Positions 22,469 to 28,233 of a stretch of 28,233 bases of DNA are shown in pieces. The notes under the pieces were generated by a model. It did no database searches. It was given only the letters and a program-made list of their open reading frames with translations, and had not been told where the DNA came from. The position numbers and the translations under genes were made by a program. How positions within the stretch are numbered: position 1 is the first letter of the stretch; every line of letters starts with the position of its first letter. Origin of the DNA: CAZFVY01 sp964522665 (GTDB lineage: Bacteria > Verrucomicrobiota > Verrucomicrobiia > Limisphaerales > CAZFVY01); NCBI GenBank assembly GCA_964522665.1, contig CAZFVY010000098.1, positions 1 through 28,233 of the forward strand. Direction: 5' to 3'.

Positions 22469-23719
22469 ATGAAGACACCGACCCGCAGAGGGGCGATTTC
22501 AAGGGGGATGGTAACCTGCCGCGCGGCCGCCGTCGCCGTTTTCCTCGCGCTCGTGATACCACTCAGCGCGCAGATTCCCAGTCCGCCGCCTAACCCTGGC
22601 ACGCCGATTCGCTCCGCGGCCGAATTGGACACGATGCTGGCGCCCATCGCGCTTTATCCCGATCCGCTGATCGCGCAAATCCTGCCCGCCGCGACGTTGC
22701 CGGACGAAGTGGTCCTAGCCGATCGCTTCCTCCGGGACGGGGGCGACCCCGGCGTCATCGATCAACAAGCGTGGGACCCCAGCGTCCGCGCTATGGCGCG
22801 GTATCCGGCCGTGCTTAAAATGATGGACGATTACCTCGGCTGGACGACTCAGCTTGGCCAAGCCTTCCTGGCCCAGCCGGACGACGTCATGAACTCGGTT
22901 CAACGCCTGCGCGCCGAGGCCCTTCAGTTAGGGAATTTGCGCTCGAGTCCACAGCAGTCGGTCGTGAACGACGATGGCGTCATTGAGATTTTGCCAGCCG
23001 ACCCCGGGACGCTCTACGTCCCCGCGTACCAACCGTCGGTCATTTTCACCGAACCATGTCCCGCCGGGTTCTCCTATCTCACTTTTGGCGTCGGTTTCCC
23101 CATCGGCCTCTGGTTGAACCACGATTGCGATTGGCGCCATCATGCGCTCATCGTCTGGCATCGGGACCATCCCCGTCCGCGCGATTGGTGGTCTCGCCGT
23201 CCCGCCGAACGAAATCGGCCGACGATCGTCGGCGACCGCGTGACCGTGCCCAATCATTTGACCGAGAACGCGACCGTCTGGCGCCCGCGCAACCGCGCCG
23301 GCGTCGCCGTGGCGGCAGGCCGCGACCGCGGCTGGGCCGGGCGCGACGTGATTCACTCCCAACCGGCCGCCCCGCGACCGGAGCGAGCGCCTGAACGGCC
23401 GGCGGGACGCGGCCCAGAGCCGGCGCCAGTTCGTCCCAATCCGAACCCGCCCATACGGTCAACCACCCCGAGTCGGCCGGAGCCTCCGCCGCAATTCCAC
23501 CCCGCGACCCGCGGTGGCGTCGCCAACGGCGCCGTCATCGGCGTCGGCAATGCCCGCGACACGCGGGACTTTAGCGCTCGTGGGCAGCTAAGTCGCCAGG
23601 CGCCCTCACGTCCCGCGGCGCCCGCGCAGCGTTCCGCTCCGCCGGCAGCCTCCCACTCGGCGGCGCCCGCGCCGTCCCGGTCGTCCGGTTCCGGTTCGTC
23701 CGGTTCGAAGAAACCGTGA
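22469..23719 (+). CDS. DUF3300 domain exported protein
   Basis: A 416-residue exported protein. After a signal peptide (AVAVFLALVIPLSAQ) comes the DUF3300 domain: LDTMLAPIALYPDPLIAQIL, AATLPDEVVLADRFL, VIDQQAWDPSVRAMARYPAVLKMM, WTTQLGQAFLAQPDDVMNSVQRLRAEA and LYVPAYQPSVIF, which match the family well. The second half is of low complexity, rich in Pro, Arg, Ala and Ser (ending SSGSGSSGSKKP), possibly a flexible wall- or surface-associated region. The function is unknown. In many bacteria DUF3300 and DUF2950 genes lie together, as here, 43 nt apart. The start is ATG 22469 or ATG 22508; the second has a purine-rich AGGGGG immediately before it but with no spacer. Confidence 0.88.
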   Translation: MKTPTRRGAISRGMVTCRAAAVAVFLALVIPLSAQIPSPPPNPGTPIRSAAELDTMLAPIALYPDPLIAQILPAATLPDEVVLADRFLRDGGDPGVIDQQAWDPSVRAMARYPAVLKMMDDYLGWTTQLGQAFLAQPDDVMNSVQRLRAEALQLGNLRSSPQQSVVNDDGVIEILPADPGTLYVPAYQPSVIFTEPCPAGFSYLTFGVGFPIGLWLNHDCDWRHHALIVWHRDHPRPRDWWSRRPAERNRPTIVGDRVTVPNHLTENATVWRPRNRAGVAVAAGRDRGWAGRDVIHSQPAAPRPERAPERPAGRGPEPAPVRPNPNPPIRSTTPSRPEPPPQFHPATRGGVANGAVIGVGNARDTRDFSARGQLSRQAPSRPAAPAQRSAPPAASHSAAPAPSRSSGSGSSGSKKP

Positions 23720-23762
23720 CGCGTTCCAGTTCAACGATTCCAGACGAAGAAAGGTTACGACG

Positions 23763-24713
23763 ATGAAATTTTTTCGAACGTTCCGTTGGTTCAGCCGGTT
23801 TCTGTGGGCGTTGGCGCTGGCGGCCGGCACGGCGGCCTTGGCGCTTCCCGCGCGGGCGGCGGGGCAACGCCAATTCGCCTCCCCGGAGGACGCTGTCGCT
23901 GGATTGACGGTGGCCGCGCGCGCCAAAGATACGAACGCGCTCCAGGCCATTCTCGGGCCGGAACGCTCAAGTTTGATTTCGGTCGATGTCGTCCAGGCGG
24001 CCGAGGAGTTCGACCATTTCGTACTGCTATTGAGTCAAAAAACCGCTTTGGTTCGAATTTCTGACGTCAAGGCCACCCTCCAACTAGGAGAGGATGGCTG
24101 GCCCTTTCCGATTCCGCTGGTCAAACAGCAAGGCCAATGGCTCTTCGACACCGTGGCGGGGAAGGACGAGATTTTGAATCGCCGCGTTGGCCGCGATGAG
24201 TTGGGAGCGATCTCGGTCTGTCGCGCGTACGTGGAAGCCCAGCGGGAATACGCCAGCGAGGATCGCGACGGAGACGAAGTGCTGGAATATGCGCAGCATC
24301 TGCGAAGCTCCCCGGGGAACCACGACGGACTATACTGGCCGCCGCAACCGGGTGAGGATTTTAGCCCGTTAGGCCCATTGGTGGCGGCGGCTCACAGCGA
24401 AGGCTACCGGAAGGAACACCGGATTTTGACCGACGTGCAAAACCCGTATCACGGGTATTATTTCAGAATCTTAACCAAGCAGGGCTCCCACGCGCCGGGC
24501 GGCAAATACAGTTACATCATCAATCATCATATGATTGCCGGTTTCGCGCTGGTGGCCTGGCCGGCGGAGTGGGGCAACACCGGAGTGATGACCTTCATCG
24601 TCAATCAACAAGGCAAGGTCTATCAACGGAACCTCGGCCCGAAAACCGCCGCGTCGGTCGCCGCCCTATCGGCGTATGATCCCGACGCCGATTGGACGTT
24701 GGTCACGAATTAG
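23763..24713 (+). CDS. DUF2950 domain exported protein
   Basis: A 316-residue protein with a clear signal peptide (RFLWALALAAGTAALALPARAAG, residues about 12-34) and the whole DUF2950 family pattern: FASPEDAVAGLTVAARAKD, then LVKQQGQWLFDTVAGKDEIL, NRRVGRDELGAISVCRAYVEAQREYA, a DGLYWPPQPGEDFSPLGPL segment and GYYFRILTKQG.. with FALVAWPAEWGNTGVMTF. The exact biochemical role of this family is not known to me. It has a good ribosome binding site (AAAGG, 8 nt before the ATG) and follows the DUF3300 gene by 43 nt, so the two are probably co-transcribed. It is likely periplasmic or surface exposed. Confidence 0.9.
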   Translation: MKFFRTFRWFSRFLWALALAAGTAALALPARAAGQRQFASPEDAVAGLTVAARAKDTNALQAILGPERSSLISVDVVQAAEEFDHFVLLLSQKTALVRISDVKATLQLGEDGWPFPIPLVKQQGQWLFDTVAGKDEILNRRVGRDELGAISVCRAYVEAQREYASEDRDGDEVLEYAQHLRSSPGNHDGLYWPPQPGEDFSPLGPLVAAAHSEGYRKEHRILTDVQNPYHGYYFRILTKQGSHAPGGKYSYIINHHMIAGFALVAWPAEWGNTGVMTFIVNQQGKVYQRNLGPKTAASVAALSAYDPDADWTLVTN

Positions 24714-25373
24714 CTGAAGTTTGTGCCGCTCCAGCGTGGTGGTCGCGAAGAGATTCGGTCACGAATTTCCCTCGTCGTACGTTGAAAAGGCGGTAAGCGA
24801 ACCCTGAATACCCGTCGCGCTTATTTTATTTGAATTTTCCGCCGTGGAATCCGTCACTTCTACACCACTCGCTGTCGCTCAGCGATGCCGTTAAAAAGCG
24901 TTAGCCGCGCATCGGCGCGCGATTTGGATTGATCGCTTGTCGGCGTTGGTCCAATGGGCTGGGTGAGTGGTGAAACGAAATTTAAATGCATTATCTGTCA
25001 CCCATCGCTGGCCGGCGTCGGCCGATCCGCTCGATCATGCTGCATCAGCAAACCTTCGAGGCGATGGGGGCGAATGATTCCGCCAGACGCGCGGATTGGC
25101 GGCTCTCAGTGAGCGATCGTCGAGCGGCGCCGGCGAACCAGACGCGCGCGGTGGTGGCGCCATTGGTGGCGAGCGCCCCGCGTCTCCCGGCCGTGCCACG
25201 CTTGCTCAACGCCGTCGCTTCGTAAGCGCAAGCGTCCGTCCGTTTCTCGAAAAGGTTTGGCGGTTTCCCGAAGTAAGCCGCGCCGGTGAATTCTGCGCGC
25301 TGGCCTGTCAGGCCTGCTCCCTTCGTTCGTCCCGGCGTGATTCAACCGCCGCCGCGCGAATCAGTCTTTCGCC
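24714..25373. other. Gene-poor stretch
   Basis: About 660 bases without a convincing gene. The open frames at 24986-25225, 25096-25377 (plus) and 25106-25345 (minus) are rich in Arg/Ala/Pro, carry no domain or ribosome binding site, and overlap each other. An 11-bp direct repeat GGTCACGAATT occurs at 24701-24711 and 24757-24767, the first copy ending the DUF2950 gene. AT-rich patches (about 24818-24839 and 24976-24995) could hold promoters, but none matches a consensus well. No RNA gene was recognised. Confidence 0.5.
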
Positions 25374-25958
25374 TTAGTGAAACTCGGTCAGGACGAAATG
25401 CCGGTTCCCGTTTTGAATCGTAAACTCCGACGCCGAACGCCAGGCGCACTTGAATGACTCCGCGACGCTGACGGCGATCGCCGTCAGCTCGGGCGCGCAT
25501 CGTGCCACCGGCTCCGCGAGCCTGCGACGGTTGTAATCGAGGTACCCGTTCGCCTCCGCGACGTAGCAGACGACATGCGCATCTTTCGGCATAAATACCA
25601 CCACTAGGCGCGGGTGGTACCCTTTTGCCCGCAGGAGATCGGCCGCCAGCGTCGCGAAATCATCGCAATCCCCCGCCTTCCGGCTCAGGAACGCGGCGGG
25701 TTCGCGAAGATCACGGCTCAGCTCAAATTTGAAATCCGCGAAATGGCGGATCAAAGTCTCCGGCGTCAATCCGGGTTCATCTTGTAGTTCCGCCAGGGTC
25801 AGGCCGGACGCGCTTTGGCCCAGGAGCGCGAGCGCGCCAATCAGCCCGAGACGGAACGCGTTTGGCGCCGAGCGGCTCAGCGCGGCTCCGATCCGCGGCG
25901 CGGTGCGGAGGCCGGCGGGTGGGTGAGCGCCCCGGAAGCGCTGCGGCCGATACCTCAT
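25374..25958 (-). CDS. Exported transglutaminase-like protein
   Basis: From ATG 25958 the protein has 194 residues; an ATG two codons upstream (25964) is also possible, but AAGG lies 9 nt before 25958 and only 3 nt before 25964. A hydrophobic segment (FRLGLIGALALLGQSASG, about residues 37-54 in the longer form) marks it as exported. The core shows the transglutaminase/papain-like triad: Cys100 in RKAGDCDDFATLAADLLRAKGY, His130 in KDAHVVCYV and Asp143 in YLDYNRR (numbering from 25964). The substrate is unknown; such domains may cleave or cross-link proteins. It is divergent from the PRC-barrel gene. Confidence 0.82.
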   Translation of the reverse strand: MRYRPQRFRGAHPPAGLRTAPRIGAALSRSAPNAFRLGLIGALALLGQSASGLTLAELQDEPGLTPETLIRHFADFKFELSRDLREPAAFLSRKAGDCDDFATLAADLLRAKGYHPRLVVVFMPKDAHVVCYVAEANGYLDYNRRRLAEPVARCAPELTAIAVSVAESFKCAWRSASEFTIQNGNRHFVLTEFH

Positions 25959-26104
25959 TGGCATTCGCCTTGCTTATTCAGTCCATTCATTTCTCTAAAA
26001 TATCGCTTGCGCCGTCTTTAGGCCGGGAAGACGTTACTAAGGAATCCCAAAGATTCCCAAACGGTCATGCGACACCGCATGGCTTGAAAGAGAAAGAGAA
26101 CAGT

Positions 26105-26710
26105 ATGAAAAGAACAAGCAAAAACGTTGCGACCATCGCCATGGTGGCGCTCTGTGGGGCGCTGGTTTACGGGGTGAAAGCCGGAAATCAGTACGGGCCG
26201 ACCCAGACGCCGACCCCCACGCCGAACGCGCGGGACACCAGTCGTGACGAGAAGACGGCCGAAAATGCGCCGGCGCGGTTCAATCGAGCCAGCGGCATCG
26301 TCGGCATGGAAGTTCGCAACCAAAGCGACGAACACTTGGGCCACATCAAGGATGTCGTGTTCGATCTGCGGACCGAACGCGTCAGCTACGCGGTGATGAC
26401 CACGTCGCCCAAGGGGTTGTTCGGCATCAACGAGAAACTCCTCGCGCTGCCCCTGAACGCGCTGACGGCCAGTTCCGACGAGAAACATCTCATCCTGAAC
26501 GCCGAGAAATCGAAGGTCGAAGCGGCCATGGGCTTTGACCATCATAACTGGCCGAGCGTGATCAGCCCGAGTTGGGGCGCGCAGCCGTTCTGGCAGCAGA
26601 ACTCCGACAAGCCGAGCTCGACCGACCGGCCCGACGCAACCGCTCCTCTGACACCCCGTCAGGAGCAGAAGCCGGATCAGAAACCGGATCGACCACTCGA
26701 TCAGAAATAG
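26105..26710 (+). CDS. Exported PRC-barrel domain protein
   Basis: From ATG 26105 the protein has 201 residues: a signal peptide (MKRTSKNVATIAMVALCGAL...), a Thr/Pro-rich linker (TQTPTPTPNA) and a PRC-barrel domain (GIVGMEVRNQSDEHLGHIKDV, FDLRTERVSYAVM, EKLLALPLNALTA, HLILNAEKSKVEAAMGF). The tail repeats KPDQKPDRPLDQK. PRC-barrel proteins of this type are exported in many stress-exposed bacteria and may bind ligands or other proteins; the role here is unknown. An upstream extension of the frame to 25862 is antisense to the transglutaminase gene and is not used. A perfect terminator follows the stop. Confidence 0.82.
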   Translation: MKRTSKNVATIAMVALCGALVYGVKAGNQYGPTQTPTPTPNARDTSRDEKTAENAPARFNRASGIVGMEVRNQSDEHLGHIKDVVFDLRTERVSYAVMTTSPKGLFGINEKLLALPLNALTASSDEKHLILNAEKSKVEAAMGFDHHNWPSVISPSWGAQPFWQQNSDKPSSTDRPDATAPLTPRQEQKPDQKPDRPLDQK

Positions 26711-26727
26711 CCTGCTGATCCGCTCAA

Positions 26728-26765
26728 GGAGGGATGGAAACATCCCTCCCCTTTATCCGCTTTTT
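26728..26765 (+). terminator. Intrinsic terminator of the PRC-barrel gene
   Basis: GGAGGGATG-GAAA-CATCCCTCC is a perfect 9-bp stem with a GAAA tetraloop, 18 nt after the stop codon, followed by CCTTTATCCGCTTTTT. The stem holds the first ATG (26734) of the following open frame, so that ATG is not a real start. Confidence 0.8.
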
Positions 26766-26922
26766 GGCTTTGCCGCGCGTCGCCGCGGCGGGGTATTGTC
26801 CGGTCATGCTAGACAACGTTCCCGACTCTGAACCGTTGCTTGGACCAGCTCAGGGCGCTCCGGTAGGCGAGGGGAGTCATCCTGGCAATCCGGCTGCGCG
26901 ACTTCGCCACGGCGCCCGCGAG

Positions 26923-27813
26923 ATGGCTCGTTTATTTTGGGAAAAGCGCTCGTGTGCCAGGGTGGCTTGCTCGGCGGTTTGGCGCGCGGTTGCAGTTGCC
27001 GCGAGCCTGACGTTTGGGGTCGAATGCCCGGCCGAAGCTCCGACCTTGAAGACCGGGTCAGAGAACCGGGCGGTTGGGGAGAGCGGTCGTCCCGTCGTTC
27101 TCTTGGCGCAGGCCAAGCCCGACGCGACCGCGGCGGCTCCGGTGGGCGCCCCGAGCGTTGACGAAATCCTCGACAAATATGTGGACGCGCTGGGTGGTCG
27201 GGCCGCGCTCGAAAAAGTCAGAACGCGCATCGGGCGAGGTACGCTGGAGATTACCGCAATCAACGCCACGGTGCGACTGGAGATCGAGGCGAAGGCGCCA
27301 AACAAACGTCTCTCCATTCTGGACGTCGGCGGCGTCGGCACGGTACAGGAGGGATTTGATGGGCAGACGGCCTGGTCGAAAAACCCGGACTCCGCGGTGA
27401 CCACCAAGAGCGGCTTTGAGTTGGCGCGCGCCAAACGCGATTCGGATTTCTATCGCGACCTCCGGCTTCGAACGATTTACGCGAGACTGGCCCTCGAGGG
27501 CAAAACGAAGGTCAACCAGTCGGACGCTTATCTCATCGCGGCCACCACTTCCGAGGGATCGGTGGACAAACTCTATTTTGACGCCCAGAGCGGATTGATG
27601 GTGCGCCAGGACTCGCAAGTGGAGAACCCGCAAGGGGGTAAAATGACTCTGGAAATCTACTACGAAGACCACCGCGACGTGGACGGCGTTAAAATCCCGT
27701 TTACGATGCGCGTGACCAAGCCCGATCCGGCTCGGTTCACCATCAGGTTCACCGAGTTCAAACACAACGTTCCGATCTCCGATGCCGTCTTCGATAAGCC
27801 GGCTGGAAAATAG
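26923..27813 (+). CDS. Exported LolA-like / outer-membrane lipoprotein-sorting-like protein
   Basis: From ATG 26923 the protein has 296 residues. A basic start (MARLFWEKRSCARVACS) and a hydrophobic segment (AVWRAVAVAASLTFGV) make a signal peptide. The mature part begins SVDEILDKYVDALGGRAALEKVRTRIGRG, a motif seen in LolA/LolB-fold proteins common in acidobacterial and verrucomicrobial genomes, followed by alternating strands (TLEITAINATVRLEIEAKAP, LTIRFTEF-type). Such folds carry hydrophobic ligands such as lipoprotein acyl chains (family knowledge); the ligand here is unknown. In-frame ATGs at 26734 (inside the terminator) and 26806 are rejected or less likely. Confidence 0.78.
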   Translation: MARLFWEKRSCARVACSAVWRAVAVAASLTFGVECPAEAPTLKTGSENRAVGESGRPVVLLAQAKPDATAAAPVGAPSVDEILDKYVDALGGRAALEKVRTRIGRGTLEITAINATVRLEIEAKAPNKRLSILDVGGVGTVQEGFDGQTAWSKNPDSAVTTKSGFELARAKRDSDFYRDLRLRTIYARLALEGKTKVNQSDAYLIAATTSEGSVDKLYFDAQSGLMVRQDSQVENPQGGKMTLEIYYEDHRDVDGVKIPFTMRVTKPDPARFTIRFTEFKHNVPISDAVFDKPAGK

Positions 27814-28016
27814 TGGACGCGACCGCTCGGCGCAGGAAACTTCCTTACGTAGCTTCGAGATATCTCTGTCGTGTCGCCGTCTTGAGACGAGTTTCGCCCT
27901 CGCGCGCCGACTAGAGGCGGAACGCCTCACCACACTAACAGATGGGAGGCGCCCCGCTATTTTCTTTCGCGCGTCAGCGCGAGACCCGCTGCGGTTTCGT
28001 TTACCCGCTTTCCGGG
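27814..28016. other. Short intergenic region
   Basis: About 200 bases between convergent genes. Only weak hairpins are seen (ACCCG/CGGGT near 28005-28019 and GCGCG/CGCGC near 27969-27981), and no U-run clearly follows either one. Confidence 0.4.
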
Positions 28017-28233
28017 TCACGGATAGACCGTGCGATAATATCGGGTTCCGGCGGCGCTGGTGTCGATGTAGGTGATCGTGCCGGTCGCGTCCGCGGTCGC
28101 CTGACCGAGGGTTGTCCAAGTGGGATTGACGAGGTCGGTCGTAAACTGAACCGTGTAAGTGCGGAAGGGTATGCCGGTGAAGCTGACCTGATAGCTGCCG
28201 CCGCCCAGGTTCTGAATCGCCGAGACGTTTTGC
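28017..28233 (-). CDS. C-terminal end of an exported protein, cut by the window edge
   Basis: A minus-strand frame ends with TGA at 28017-28019 and runs off the right edge; 71 codons are visible. It reads QNVSAIQNLGGGSYQVSF and YTVQFTTDLVNPTWTTLG and ends TYIDTSAAGTRYYRTVYP. This is a C-terminal module of exported verrucomicrobial proteins, related in pattern to the end of the exported protein at 20747-22429 (WxxV/WTTL, ending FFRLVKP or YYRTVYP). It is probably a fibronectin-like or autotransporter-type sorting domain (inference). The N-terminus and full function lie outside the window. Confidence 0.7.
   Translation of the reverse strand, partial: QNVSAIQNLGGGSYQVSFTGIPFRTYTVQFTTDLVNPTWTTLGQATADATGTITYIDTSAAGTRYYRTVYP

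Noticed and set aside
24701..24767. 11-bp direct repeat GGTCACGAATT, two copies
   Set aside because: Only two short copies; could arise by chance, and no transposase or attachment context is nearby.
24986..25377. Plus-strand frames of 79-93 codons in the gene-poor stretch
   Set aside because: Low-complexity, overlapping each other and without a ribosome binding site or recognisable motif.
27058..28119. 353-codon open frame on the minus strand
   Set aside because: It is antisense to the LolA-like gene, has an Arg/Ala-rich composition and no domain, and conflicts with the better-supported partial gene at 28017-28233.

Overview
The window looks like a chromosomal segment of a high-GC Verrucomicrobiota bacterium, probably Pedosphaera/Limisphaerales-like. 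This rests on four things: a pseudopilin with the FTLIELLVVIAIIAILAG / LLPALARAKE signature typical of that phylum, a decayed PVC-type cytochrome haem-domain fragment, two exported proteins ending in a '...FFRL/YYR...P' C-terminal domain, and the housekeeping gene order. No mobile element, CRISPR array, tRNA or rRNA was seen.

Layout. (1) 1-845: a decayed cytochrome fragment (two in-frame stops plus a frameshift), a tiny intact 54-aa gene with a strong ribosome binding site, and a non-coding stretch with a perfect 20-bp palindrome and a probable rph terminator. (2) 846-3509: rph, a small membrane-anchored protein, and a type II/IV-like pseudopilin followed by a terminator. (3) 3510-10440, minus strand: a compact translation/transcription operon nusA-infB-rbfA-nrnA-truB-ribF. 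Its leader carries a plausible sigma70 promoter, a hairpin and then a strong intrinsic terminator just before nusA, which suggests attenuation. rimP, ylxR and rpsO/pnp are not adjacent. (4) 10534-13382: a degenerate receiver-domain protein coupled to chdC/hemQ, a small zinc-ribbon protein, and hemW, so two of the four genes concern haem. (5) 13525-16926: a 1133-aa hybrid histidine kinase (GAF-PAS-PAS-HisKA-HATPase-REC-REC-Hpt). (6) 16955-20471, minus strand: a two-gene unit of a membrane/pentahaem cytochrome c/TPR fusion and an exported redoxin. (7) 20747-24713: a consensus extended -10 promoter, a large exported protein, and a DUF3300-DUF2950 pair. (8) 24714-28233: a gene-poor stretch, an exported transglutaminase-like protein, an exported PRC-barrel protein with a textbook terminator, an exported LolA-like protein, and the C-terminal end of another exported protein cut by the window edge.

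How the genes work together: the minus-strand nusA operon couples transcription elongation control, initiation factor 2, ribosome maturation, oligoribonucleotide turnover, tRNA pseudouridylation and flavin synthesis. The second half is dominated by cell-envelope and periplasmic proteins, including a probable membrane-to-periplasm electron route (pentahaem fusion) that would need haem, with haem-biogenesis genes a few kilobases away. The most unusual items are the single-chain membrane/pentahaem/TPR protein, the nusA leader terminator, the degenerate receiver next to chdC, and the cytochrome remnant and mini-gene at the left edge.
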